Below are positions 37,716-46,436 of a stretch of 64,000 bases of DNA, one piece after another. Position 1 is the stretch's first letter; the number at the start of each line of letters is the position of its first letter. The position numbers and the translations under genes are program-made. Below the pieces are notes generated by a model, which was not told the DNA's origin, made no database searches, and worked only from the letters and a program-made list of their open reading frames with translations. This DNA is from Buttiauxella ferragutiae (lineage in GTDB: Bacteria > Pseudomonadota > Gammaproteobacteria > Enterobacterales > Enterobacteriaceae), in NCBI RefSeq assembly GCF_001654915.1, contig NZ_LXEQ01000039.1, one strand, 5' to 3'.

Positions 37716-39044
37716 TTAAACCACTGAACCCCACAGGTCATATTCGTCTGCGTTTTCCACTTTCACGCGCACGACATCACCTGGTTTCAATTTTGTTTCG
37801 CCATTCAGATAAACCGCGCCGTCGATTTCTGGTGCATCTGCCATGCTGCGGCCAATCGCGCCTTCTTCGTCAACTTCATCAACGATCACCAGAATCTCAC
37901 GGCCCACTTTTTCTTGCAGACGTTCAGCAGAAATCTGCTGTTGCAGCTGCATGAAGCGGTTCCAGCGCTCTTCTTTCACGTCTTCCGGCACAGGATCGGC
38001 CAGTTCGTTAGCGGTCGCACCTTCTACCGGGCTGAACTTGAAGCAACCGACACGATCCAGACGGGCTTCTTTCAGGAAGTCGAGCAGCATCTGGAAGTCT
38101 TCTTCAGTTTCGCCAGGGAAGCCGACAATGAAGGTGGAACGCAGCGTCAGATCCGGGCAAATCTCACGCCATTGCTTAATGCGCTGCAACTGACGATCCA
38201 CGCTGCCTGGGCGCTTCATCAGCTTCAGAATGCGCGGGCTGGCGTGCTGCAAAGGAATATCCAGATACGGCAGGATCTTGCCTTCGGCCATCAACGGGAT
38301 CACATCATCAACGTGCGGATACGGATAAACATAGTGCAGACGTGTCCACACGCCCAGTTTGGAAAGCTGCTCGCACAGGCTAACCATGCTGGTTTTCACC
38401 GGCTCGCCGTTGTAGAAACCGGTGCGGTGTTTAACATCAACGCCGTAAGCAGAGGTATCTTGTGAGATGACCAGCAACTCTTTCACACCGGCATCAACCA
38501 GACGTTTAGCTTCGGACAACACATCGCCAATTGGACGGCTGTCGAGATCGCCACGCATCGAAGGGATGATGCAGAAAGTACAACGGTGGTTGCAGCCTTC
38601 AGAAATTTTCAGGTACGCGTAGTGACGCGGGGTCAGTTTCACGCCTTGTTCCGGCACCAGGCTCAGGAACGGGTTATGTTTTGGTTTCGGCACATAGTGG
38701 TGAACGTGCTGCAAAACTTGCTCGTAGCTATGCGGGCCGGTGATTTCCAGAACTTTAGGGTGCACCTGGCGGATTTGGTCTTCTTTGGCCCCTAAACAGC
38801 CGGTCACAATCACTTTGCCATTTTCGTTCAGCGCTTCGCCGATCGCTTCGAGCGACTCTTGTACGGCACTGTCGATAAAGCCACAGGTGTTAACGATAAC
38901 CATATCGGCATCATCATAGCTAGGCACTACATCGTAACCTTCGGTGCGCAGCTCAGTTAGAATTCGTTCAGAATCAACGAGGTTTTTTGGGCAGCCGAGG
39001 GAGACAAAGCCAATACGGGGTTGTTGCATACAGGTCACGCTCAC
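37716..39044 (-). CDS. rimO: RimO, ribosomal protein S12 methylthiotransferase
   Basis: A radical SAM enzyme that methylthiolates Asp89 of ribosomal protein S12. The 442-residue protein has the N-terminal UPF0004 domain with its cluster cysteines (SLGCPKN, NTCGF, TGCLGAK), the radical SAM motif CNHRCTFC and a C-terminal TRAM domain. The GTG at 39044 aligns with the E. coli start; an ATG five codons later is an alternative. In E. coli the next genes are bssR and yliI; here two lipoprotein genes intervene. Confidence 0.95.
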   Translation of the reverse strand: MSVTCMQQPRIGFVSLGCPKNLVDSERILTELRTEGYDVVPSYDDADMVIVNTCGFIDSAVQESLEAIGEALNENGKVIVTGCLGAKEDQIRQVHPKVLEITGPHSYEQVLQHVHHYVPKPKHNPFLSLVPEQGVKLTPRHYAYLKISEGCNHRCTFCIIPSMRGDLDSRPIGDVLSEAKRLVDAGVKELLVISQDTSAYGVDVKHRTGFYNGEPVKTSMVSLCEQLSKLGVWTRLHYVYPYPHVDDVIPLMAEGKILPYLDIPLQHASPRILKLMKRPGSVDRQLQRIKQWREICPDLTLRSTFIVGFPGETEEDFQMLLDFLKEARLDRVGCFKFSPVEGATANELADPVPEDVKEERWNRFMQLQQQISAERLQEKVGREILVIVDEVDEEGAIGRSMADAPEIDGAVYLNGETKLKPGDVVRVKVENADEYDLWGSVV

Positions 39045-39237
39045 AAAGTAAACAGAAAATAAAAACCGGGCGATTCTACACGGGTTTTCGGTATGGCTCT
39101 ACTGGTTGTTTTTAAAGTGACGCAGGATCAAATTCAGACTAATCGACATGCCTTAGCTTTTGCTTAGCCAGGACGCAGGCTCTATTATCTCCCCGCTTAA
39201 CTTAATTGTAACGTCCCGTTCAACCAGAGAATCCCTA

Positions 39238-39543
39238 ATGCCTAAGATTTTAGCCCTTTCCGGGATGCTAATTGCTGTCCTGGCGACCACTGCCTGCAAC
39301 ATTATTCCTACGCCACTTAACACCCCACCGGCAACTGCGCAGAAGTTTGTTTGCGGCGGCGAAAAACTGGCTATCGATGGCGACTACGCCTGGTATAACG
39401 GCAACCGTTACTCCTATCAAAATATGACTAACGGGCAGGCGTTTTATCGCTATCACAGCAGTAACTTCGGCCTGAAGAAAGTCGGTGAAAACCGCACCAT
39501 GCTGATTGGTCTTGATGCCAAACCTTGTGTTGCGGCGAATTAA
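39238..39543 (+). CDS. Small lipoprotein of unknown function
   Basis: A 101-residue protein with lipoprotein signal peptide and lipobox LATTAC (lipidated Cys20). Starting at MPKILALSG gives this normal signal; an earlier in-frame ATG is rejected. The mature part is short with two further cysteines (FVCGG near the start, AKPC near the end) that could form one disulfide, a layout like small lysozyme-inhibitor lipoproteins. That is only a topological hint. The next gene starts three bases after the stop, so the pair is an operon. Confidence 0.72.
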   Translation: MPKILALSGMLIAVLATTACNIIPTPLNTPPATAQKFVCGGEKLAIDGDYAWYNGNRYSYQNMTNGQAFYRYHSSNFGLKKVGENRTMLIGLDAKPCVAAN

Positions 39544-39546
39544 TAA

Positions 39547-40764
39547 ATGAATTCACCCCGTCACCTGACGCGCCTGAGTACGCTGCTGCTCGGTTTTATG
39601 CTGGCGGGGTGTGGCACGCTGTCGAACGTTGCTCCTGAGGCGGAAGTGCCGCAAAAGGCGCAACGTGCTTGCGGTTCGCCTGCAAATCACGATATTAACC
39701 AGTGGCTGCCCGCTCTGGTTGAACAGCAGTCGCCGGCGATGGTGGTTGGGGTGATTGACGCCAATAACCAACGTCACTACTGGCAATTTGGTGTCACCGA
39801 TACGAAACACCACCATCCCGTCAATGAACAGACGTTATTTGCCGTCGGTTCCCTCAGTAAAGGCATGACCGCCGAAGCGACCGCGGTATTAGTGGCGCAG
39901 GGGCGCCTGCATTGGTCTGATACGCTAGAAACCTTAATGCCGCCGTCGGTGCCATTAAGTGCCGATGCGAAGCAAATCACCTTGCTGCAACTGGTGACCC
40001 ATACCTCCGGCTTGCCACGGCAAAATATGGATTTGCCGATGCTGACGGCTTTTATTCGTTATCTGGGAAACGGTGAGAATTTTTACGCACATCTCGATAG
40101 CGACGAAGTAGTGGCCGATCTGGCTGATTTTTCAAAACCAGGCAGCACCGGGCCTCTATATTCCAACCTCGGCTATGCGGTGCTGGATTATGTGTTGCGT
40201 TATCAAACCGGCCAGCGCGCCGACCAACTGGTGCAAACGCTGATTTTCGATCCATTAGGGATGCGCAATAGTAGCTTTACCCCGCAAAAACTGAAAAGTT
40301 ACCCGCAGCGCGCCATCGGGCATGCCGGAAGCCAGCCGAAGTTTATTCCCCGTGGGCAAGTGGTACCTGACTGGCAGTTCACCGGCAATATGCTCGGTGC
40401 AGGCGGTTTGTATACCGACACCGCCGATTTACTGACTTTTGCCAGCGCACATCTTGCCAGCACCGGCGATGCCACACTGGATAAAGCCCTCCACGACACG
40501 ATGCAAATCTATTACCCGCGTGACAAAGAAGCGGCTAATATCGCCTGGGTAACGGACACCTACGGCGAACAAGCCATCACTTATCAGGTCGGATATATCG
40601 GTGGTTATTCCAGCTACATCGGTATTGATCGCCAGAATCATTTCGCGGTGGTGGTGTTACAAAATAGCTTCACCTGGCAAAACAACCTTGGACACAGTGT
40701 GTTACGTCAAATGTTTGAGGAAAAGTATCAAGCCGCCACTTGCCGCGGGGTAACTGCTTCGTAA
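39547..40764 (+). CDS. Class C beta-lactamase-fold serine hydrolase lipoprotein
   Basis: A 405-residue protein with lipobox LAGC (Cys22) and a serine beta-lactamase/PBP4-like domain. The catalytic SxxK reads SLSKG and the YxN motif reads YSNLGY; the third motif is changed to YIGGYSS in place of KTG. It may be a peptidase or esterase of the AmpH/EstB group rather than an antibiotic-inactivating enzyme. It lies in one operon with the small lipoprotein, between rimO and bssR. Confidence 0.82.
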   Translation: MNSPRHLTRLSTLLLGFMLAGCGTLSNVAPEAEVPQKAQRACGSPANHDINQWLPALVEQQSPAMVVGVIDANNQRHYWQFGVTDTKHHHPVNEQTLFAVGSLSKGMTAEATAVLVAQGRLHWSDTLETLMPPSVPLSADAKQITLLQLVTHTSGLPRQNMDLPMLTAFIRYLGNGENFYAHLDSDEVVADLADFSKPGSTGPLYSNLGYAVLDYVLRYQTGQRADQLVQTLIFDPLGMRNSSFTPQKLKSYPQRAIGHAGSQPKFIPRGQVVPDWQFTGNMLGAGGLYTDTADLLTFASAHLASTGDATLDKALHDTMQIYYPRDKEAANIAWVTDTYGEQAITYQVGYIGGYSSYIGIDRQNHFAVVVLQNSFTWQNNLGHSVLRQMFEEKYQAATCRGVTAS

Positions 40765-40907
40765 CACCTTGTTTCTACGTAGATATTACTATTTGTAAAA
40801 TTTGTTGCTGAGGATCAAGAAATACGGGGAAATAAAACTGGTTTGCCTAAAATTTATCCATACTATTACTGTGTGTTATAGATTCTAATCACACGGGGGG
40901 TAAATGT

Positions 40908-41291
40908 ATGAATGGGGAATCACTCAAACGCGATCTCTTGAAAAAGATGATTATCGCCAAAATAGACATCGCTGCTTACCTCTTGATGAGAAAAGCAAAA
41001 GGCTATATGTCTGTGATTGAAACTGGGCATTTACGCGATAATTTGTTCGACTTGTCTGCTGAGTATCGTGAGATGGCTTCACGCCTCAATTCCCATCTTG
41101 CCGCACCAGAAATGGCGAGCATCAATCAGGGAATTGGCGCGGTATCTTCAGCCGCCGTTTGCCTGATGACAGGGTGTCACGACTGCCCGCAATATATCGC
41201 CATAGATGCTGAAAAACTGGAAAACTGCCTGCGACAACTTTCCGCCAGCCTGAAAGATATTATGAGTCACCAACTGGCCGTAGAAAGTTGA
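40908..41291 (+). CDS. bssR: BssR, biofilm regulator
   Basis: A 127-residue cytoplasmic protein, same length as E. coli BssR (YliH), sharing RKAKGYMSV, HLRDN, AAVCLM and DKLENCL-like stretches. BssR affects biofilm formation and indole/AI-2 linked regulation in E. coli; the molecular mechanism is not settled. It has a strong GGGGGT ribosome site. The order bssR-yliI-gstB-dacC-deoR-ybjG-mdfA equals E. coli. Confidence 0.9.
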   Translation: MNGESLKRDLLKKMIIAKIDIAAYLLMRKAKGYMSVIETGHLRDNLFDLSAEYREMASRLNSHLAAPEMASINQGIGAVSSAAVCLMTGCHDCPQYIAIDAEKLENCLRQLSASLKDIMSHQLAVES

Positions 41292-41397
41292 AACCTCGAG
41301 GGGAGGCGACTCCCCTCTGGTAAAGTTTTTGTAAAACTCCCATCCCTGAAATTCTGCAAAGCTAACCTTATCGGGTAGATCCGCAAAGGAGCAAGCT

Positions 41398-42516
41398 ATG
41401 TCACGGTTGCCATTCCGCTCATTCATTGCCGCATCTTTACTGCTTTGGGCAGGCGTTGCCCTCGCCGCTGAGGTCAAAGTGGAGGTGCTACAAAGTAAGC
41501 TCGATCATCCCTGGTCGTTAGCTTTTCTGCCCAATAATCAAGGAATGCTGATAACGCTGCGTGATGGGCAATTACGGCGCTGGCGACCAGGCGAAGGTTT
41601 AGGTGACCCGATTGTTGGCGTGCCCAAAGTTTGGGCGCATGGACAAGGGGGATTACTGGATGTGGTTTTGGCGCCAGACTTTGAAAAAAGCCGCCGCGTC
41701 TGGCTGAGCTTTGCAGAAGCCAACAGCGATGACCAGGCGGGTACTGCCGTCGGTTACGGCACGCTGAGCAGCAATATGCAGCGGCTGGAAAACTTCAAAG
41801 TGGTGTTCCGTCAGATGCCGAAACTGTCGACCGGCAACCACTTTGGCGGGCGCATGGCGTTTGATGGTAAGGGCTATCTGTTTATCGCATTGGGCGAAAA
41901 CAACCAACGGCCAACGGCGCAGGATTTGGATAAGTTGCAGGGCAAACTGGTGCGCCTGACGCAAAACGGCGACGTGCCAGCGGATAACCCATTTGCCGGT
42001 CAACAAGGCGCGCGCAGTGAAATATGGTCGTACGGGCACCGCAACCCACAGGGTATGGCGTTTAATCCGGCCAATGGGGAATTGTGGCTCAACGAGCATG
42101 GCCCGCGCGGTGGCGACGAAGTCAACGTGGCAAAACCGGGTAAAAATTACGGCTGGCCGCTGGCAACCTGGGGCATCAATTACAGCGGAATGCCGATCCC
42201 TGAAGCCAAAGGAGGAATTGTAGCCGGTACTGAACAGCCAATTTATTACTGGAAAGTCTCTCCGGCGGTGAGCGGCATGGCGTTTTACGACGCCGACAAA
42301 TTTCCGCAGTGGAAAGGGAAACTGTTTATCGGTGCGCTAAAAGAGAAAAACCTGATTGAACTGACGCTTTCTGGCGACAAGGTCACCGATCAACAGCGTT
42401 TACTGGATGAGCGGGGTGAACGTATTCGCGATGTGCGCGTCGGCCCGGACGGCTATCTGTATGTCCTGACCGACGAATCTGACGGGCAATTACTGAAAAT
42501 CAGCCCCTCTGGCTAG
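41398..42516 (+). CDS. yliI: YliI, PQQ-dependent aldose sugar dehydrogenase
   Basis: A 372-residue periplasmic enzyme (signal peptide ending VALAAEV) of the soluble quinoprotein aldose dehydrogenase family. It oxidises sugars with PQQ as cofactor. Motifs include LDHPWSLAFLP, HGQGGLLDV, GRMAFDGKGYLFIALGE, YGHRNPQGMAF and EHGPRGGDEVN. E. coli makes no PQQ, so activity depends on external PQQ; no PQQ synthesis genes are in the window. AAAGGAG is nine bases upstream of the ATG. Confidence 0.93.
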   Translation: MSRLPFRSFIAASLLLWAGVALAAEVKVEVLQSKLDHPWSLAFLPNNQGMLITLRDGQLRRWRPGEGLGDPIVGVPKVWAHGQGGLLDVVLAPDFEKSRRVWLSFAEANSDDQAGTAVGYGTLSSNMQRLENFKVVFRQMPKLSTGNHFGGRMAFDGKGYLFIALGENNQRPTAQDLDKLQGKLVRLTQNGDVPADNPFAGQQGARSEIWSYGHRNPQGMAFNPANGELWLNEHGPRGGDEVNVAKPGKNYGWPLATWGINYSGMPIPEAKGGIVAGTEQPIYYWKVSPAVSGMAFYDADKFPQWKGKLFIGALKEKNLIELTLSGDKVTDQQRLLDERGERIRDVRVGPDGYLYVLTDESDGQLLKISPSG

Positions 42517-42519
42517 TTT

Positions 42520-43146
42520 TTAGCTCAATGGAATCATAACGATTTTCTTGAATGCCGGGCGCTGGGTCAGTTGCTGATACCAGCGTTGCAGGTTGGGGAA
42601 ATCATTCCACTTGATATCGAGATTGAACAGGTTATAAACGCTTGGCGCCAGCGCAATATCCGCCACGCTGAATGTCTCGCCACCCAACCATTTTTGCTGC
42701 GCCAGTTCGGCGTCCACCATGGCAAACAGGGCGTTACAGGCGTCGACACTGTCTTCAATCAGCTTTTGATCGCGCAATTCCGGCGCGGTGCGCACCAGGC
42801 TGAAAAACACGCCACGATGTGGGCCTGCCAACGAGGTAGCTGCCCAGTCCATCCATTTTTCACCGCGTGCTCGAGCGGCAGGTTGGGCAATCCACAGCGA
42901 TTCTTTGCCATACTGTGCGGCCAGATAACGCACGATAGTATTGGATTCCCACAGCGTCAGGTCGGTGGCATCGTCGTGAATACACGGCACCAGCGCATTC
43001 GGGTTCATCGCCAGATATTCTGCATCATGGGTTTTGCCAAATTTGCCGCCAGCCGGAATCGAGCGGTATTCCACGCCTAACTCTTCCAGGCACCACAAAA
43101 CTTTCTTCACATTCGTTGAATTGTCTCTGCCCCAAACTGTGATCAT
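42520..43146 (-). CDS. gstB: GstB (YliJ), glutathione S-transferase
   Basis: A 208-residue cytosolic GST with the thioredoxin-like N-terminal domain (MITVWGRDNSTNVKKVLWCLEELG) and a helical C-terminal domain (LGGETFSVADIALAPSVYNL). It matches E. coli GstB, which acts on bromoacetate and similar compounds. It converges with yliI, three bases apart, with no clear terminator between. Confidence 0.93.
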   Translation of the reverse strand: MITVWGRDNSTNVKKVLWCLEELGVEYRSIPAGGKFGKTHDAEYLAMNPNALVPCIHDDATDLTLWESNTIVRYLAAQYGKESLWIAQPAARARGEKWMDWAATSLAGPHRGVFFSLVRTAPELRDQKLIEDSVDACNALFAMVDAELAQQKWLGGETFSVADIALAPSVYNLFNLDIKWNDFPNLQRWYQQLTQRPAFKKIVMIPLS

Positions 43147-43394
43147 TTTGTTTCCTCTTTGTTAGTTTGCATCTCAGTATGCCGTGTGCTGGCGAAGAAA
43201 ACAGCACGCAAGTTCAACGGTTGCTAAAAAACTCATCAACGTGGCGGCAACTCACGCAGTTATCGAATAAACTTAAAAAACTTTACCAACGCTATGTTTC
43301 ATTAAGCGGTTTCACACGTTAGCTTACTGGCAACTTGAAATATTAAGTAACGGCGTGTGTCGTGACTTTTTTAGAATGGATACTGGGTGGTGTT

Positions 43395-44600
43395 ATGAAA
43401 ACTTTGCAAATTCCTGCTTCGCTACGTGCTTTACTGGCAGGGTCAACCCTGCTGCTGTTAGCCGCGCCTGCGGTGAGTGCTGAACAGACGGCTGATGCAC
43501 CGCAAGTTGATGCTAAAGCCTGGATCTTAATGGATTACGCCAGCGGCAAAGTACTGGCGGAAGGTAATGCCGATTTGCAGCTCGATCCGGCGAGTCTGAC
43601 CAAATTAATGACCAGCTATGTGGTTGGCCAGGCTATCAAAGCCGATAAAATCAAACTGACCGATATGGTCACCGTCGGCAAAGACGCATGGGCCACCGGT
43701 AACCCGGCGCTGCGTGGATCTTCGCTGATGTTCCTTAAACCCGGCGATAAAGTCTCGGTTGAAGATTTGAATAAAGGCGTGATCATTCAGTCAGGCAACG
43801 ATGCCAGCATCGCGATTGCCGATTATGTGGCGGGCAGCCAGGATTCGTTCGTCAGCCTGATGAACAACTATGCGCAAAAGCTGAATCTCACTAACACCAC
43901 CTTCAAAACCGTACATGGCCTTGATGCGCCAGGGCAGTTCAGTACCGCACGCGACATGGCGCTGCTAGGCAAAGCCTTAATTCACGATGTGCCAGAAGAG
44001 TACGCCATCCACAAAGAGAAAGAGTTCACCTTTAACAACATCAAGCAGCCGAACCGTAACCGCTTGTTGTGGAGCTCAAATCTTAACGTCGACGGCATGA
44101 AAACCGGCACCACCACAGGCGCAGGCTACAACCTGGTGGCCTCCGCAACTTCTGGCGATATGCGTTTGATTTCCGTGGTGCTGGGCACCAAAACTGACCG
44201 TATTCGTTTCAATGAAAGTGAAAAGCTGCTGACGTGGGGCTTCCGCTTCTTTGAAACCGTCACGCCGATTAAACCAGATGCCACTTTTGTCACTCAGCGC
44301 GTGTGGTTCGGTGATAAAAGCGAAGTGAATTTGGGTGCGGGTGAAGGTGGCTCGGTTACCATTCCGCGCGGCCAACTGAAGAACCTGAAGGCAAGTTTCA
44401 AACTTAACGATCCACAACTGACCGCGCCGCTGAAAAAAGGCCAGGTTGTCGGGACTATCGATTTCCAGCTTAACGGCAAGTCAATCGAACAGCGTCCGTT
44501 AATGGTGATGCAGCCAGTGGAAGAGGGTGGTTTCTTTAGCCGGATGTGGGACTTTGTGATGATGAAGTTCCATTCGTGGTTCGGCAGCTGGTTTGCCTAA
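43395..44600 (+). CDS. dacC: DacC, PBP6 D-alanyl-D-alanine carboxypeptidase
   Basis: A low-molecular-mass penicillin-binding protein that trims peptidoglycan pentapeptides. It has a signal peptide, SxxK as SLTK, SGN as SGNDAS, KTG as KTGTT, and a C-terminal amphipathic membrane anchor (FFSRMWDFVMMKFHSWFGSW). The ATG at 43395 gives a normal 401-residue precursor; a GTG eleven codons upstream is less likely. An ERIC repeat follows at once. Confidence 0.95.
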   Translation: MKTLQIPASLRALLAGSTLLLLAAPAVSAEQTADAPQVDAKAWILMDYASGKVLAEGNADLQLDPASLTKLMTSYVVGQAIKADKIKLTDMVTVGKDAWATGNPALRGSSLMFLKPGDKVSVEDLNKGVIIQSGNDASIAIADYVAGSQDSFVSLMNNYAQKLNLTNTTFKTVHGLDAPGQFSTARDMALLGKALIHDVPEEYAIHKEKEFTFNNIKQPNRNRLLWSSNLNVDGMKTGTTTGAGYNLVASATSGDMRLISVVLGTKTDRIRFNESEKLLTWGFRFFETVTPIKPDATFVTQRVWFGDKSEVNLGAGEGGSVTIPRGQLKNLKASFKLNDPQLTAPLKKGQVVGTIDFQLNGKSIEQRPLMVMQPVEEGGFFSRMWDFVMMKFHSWFGSWFA

Positions 44601-44602
44601 TC

Positions 44603-44725
44603 CCTCCTTCATACTTCGAGCCGCAGATGCGTTGGCTGCACTCGTGAACCCCAGTCACTTACTTATGTAAGCTCCTGGGGCTTCACTCCTTTGCCGCCTT
44701 TCTGCGACTCGAATTATTTTGGAGG
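44603..44725. repeat. ERIC repeat between dacC and deoR
   Basis: This is the best-preserved ERIC in the window, running from CTTCATACTTCGAGCCGCAG to CTCGAATTATTTTGGAGG. It includes both standard primer-like cores (CAGTCACTTACTTATGTAAG and GCTCCTGGGGCTTCACT). It lies between the convergent dacC and deoR stops. Confidence 0.93.
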
Positions 44726-44734
44726 ACTATTTTG

Positions 44735-45502
44735 CTATTTCCATTGAAGAGAAAGATTCTCTGATGCCGCAAACGCCACAAACTCGGCGTCGGGTTGTTC
44801 GTTGCTGATTAGCAAATCAAATGCCGAAAGTGGCCCCATGCAGGCTGCGCGAACTTTGCCAAATTTACTGCTGTCGACGACAAGTACACGCTGTTGTGCC
44901 ATCGCTAATGCCCAGTTTTTTACGGGTAATTCATCAAGATTAAAACAGGTTGCGCCATGACGAGGGTGAACGCCTGCCGCTGAGAAAAAAGCGATGTCCG
45001 GGCAAAAATTATTCAGGCATTCCTGGAAATTAATCGGCTTGAAAATAGCATTGCTGGCGTGAAATTCACCGCCACTTAAAATCACCCGACAGCCGGGTTT
45101 ATCCTGCAACGCCAGAAAAGTGTTTAACGAATAACAAACGCCGGTAAATTCCAGAGAGTCATCGATGGCTTCAATGATGTACGGCGTTGTGGTGCCGCAG
45201 TCAAAAAACACCGTTTGATGCGGACGCACCAGTGCCGCTGCGAGGCGTGCAGCGTGGCGTTTTTCCTCAATGCAACGGGTTTTCTGGTCACTTAGCAGAT
45301 AGTGATTGGCGGTGACGCTACGGGGTTCGAGAACCACATAGCCGCCCAGCAGTACGACCGGCCCAGCGTCATTGCTCAGGTCACGGCGAATGGTCATTTC
45401 AGAGACACCTAACAAAGCAGATGCTTCTTTGAGGTGAATTTTGTCGCTGCGTTTAAGCGCCTGAATCAGGCGGTTGATGCGTTCGTCGCGCCGGGTTTCC
45501 AT
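44735..45502 (-). CDS. deoR: DeoR, deoxyribonucleoside operon repressor
   Basis: A 255-residue DeoR-family repressor with helix-turn-helix LKEASALLGVSEMTIRRDLS and the C-terminal sugar-phosphate sensing domain (FFDCGTTTPYIIEAI, LSGGEFHASNAIF). In E. coli it represses deoCABD and tsx in response to deoxyribose-5-phosphate. It is three residues longer than E. coli DeoR. Position between dacC and ybjG is conserved. Confidence 0.94.
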   Translation of the reverse strand: METRRDERINRLIQALKRSDKIHLKEASALLGVSEMTIRRDLSNDAGPVVLLGGYVVLEPRSVTANHYLLSDQKTRCIEEKRHAARLAAALVRPHQTVFFDCGTTTPYIIEAIDDSLEFTGVCYSLNTFLALQDKPGCRVILSGGEFHASNAIFKPINFQECLNNFCPDIAFFSAAGVHPRHGATCFNLDELPVKNWALAMAQQRVLVVDSSKFGKVRAACMGPLSAFDLLISNEQPDAEFVAFAASENLSLQWK

Positions 45503-45526
45503 GATGAGCAGCTAAACCTTTTTGTG

Positions 45527-45559
45527 CCCTCTCCAGGCGGAGAGGGTTAGGGTGAGGGC
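45527..45559. repeat. Palindromic repeat between deoR and ybjG
   Basis: CCCTCTCC (45527-45534) pairs with GGAGAGGG (45539-45546), followed by TTAGGGTGAGGGC. It is one unit of the same repeat family found at 31032 and 47665. Confidence 0.75.
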
Positions 45560-45592
45560 GTTAATTAACGCATCTTACCTTTGCAAAAACAG

Positions 45593-46201
45593 TTAGTCAC
45601 GCACCCAGCCTTTGCGGATGAACAGGGCAAAACAGACACGATAAGCCTGATGCAGGCTTGCATACATCTGTTTGCCAAGCAGATTCCATACCATTTGCGC
45701 CAGCAGACAAGAACAGAGTCCGACCAGCAACCCACCGAGCATATCCAGCGGCCAGTGCACGCCGAGATAAACTCGCGACCAGGCGATGACGCAACCGATG
45801 GCAAACAACAGCACACCCGACCACACACGATGCCAGAGCAAAAATGCCAGCGCGAAAGTGAAAATCACTGTGCCGTGGTCGCTCGGGAACGAGTCGTCCG
45901 GTGCATGATGCATGAAGTTATAGCCAAATCCAGTGACGAACGGTCTGTCATGCGGGAAGAGATGGCCAATAATCCACGATAACGACACGCTGATAATCAG
46001 AGCTAAAGCGGTTTTGATAACCATCATTCGTTGGGCTGCCATGTGTTGGCGTTGGCCCCACAACCAAAGAATGGCAATCAGCAACGGCACGATGCTTATC
46101 AAATCTTTGGCGATAAAAATCGCGAGCTTAATTAGCCACTCGGGTGATTCTGGCGTGGCGTTAATCAGCAAGAAAAGTGCCTGATTGAGTTGTTCGAGCA
46201 T
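45593..46201 (-). CDS. ybjG: YbjG, undecaprenyl-diphosphate phosphatase
   Basis: A 202-residue PAP2-family membrane enzyme that recycles undecaprenyl pyrophosphate for wall synthesis. The three PAP2 motifs are visible: the HLFPHDRPF region, PSDHGT and SRVYLGVHWPLD. Five to six membrane segments are predicted. It is divergent from mdfA, as in E. coli. Confidence 0.92.
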   Translation of the reverse strand: MLEQLNQALFLLINATPESPEWLIKLAIFIAKDLISIVPLLIAILWLWGQRQHMAAQRMMVIKTALALIISVSLSWIIGHLFPHDRPFVTGFGYNFMHHAPDDSFPSDHGTVIFTFALAFLLWHRVWSGVLLFAIGCVIAWSRVYLGVHWPLDMLGGLLVGLCSCLLAQMVWNLLGKQMYASLHQAYRVCFALFIRKGWVRD

Positions 46202-46436
46202 AATGTTTTAAGTCCCTAAACCAGCAAAAATAGCGCCAGGCTAAAAATTCATTGCGCCTTGCTCGGGCACCTGGAGCCAAAAGAGAATTTACAGATTATG
46301 TAGAGGATATTAAGAGAACCTTAAACCACAGAACAATCGACCGGTTGTTTGCAACAATGACTATCTACTGCGCTGGCAATTTATTAAACTGCGCATGTTT
46401 TTCGTTTCTTCAAGTCATTATCCTTCTGAGTAACTC

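Noticed and set aside
39547..40764. A resistance-type AmpC beta-lactamase
   Set aside because: The SxxK and YxN motifs are present but KTG is replaced and the protein is a lipoprotein, so an envelope serine hydrolase is more likely.
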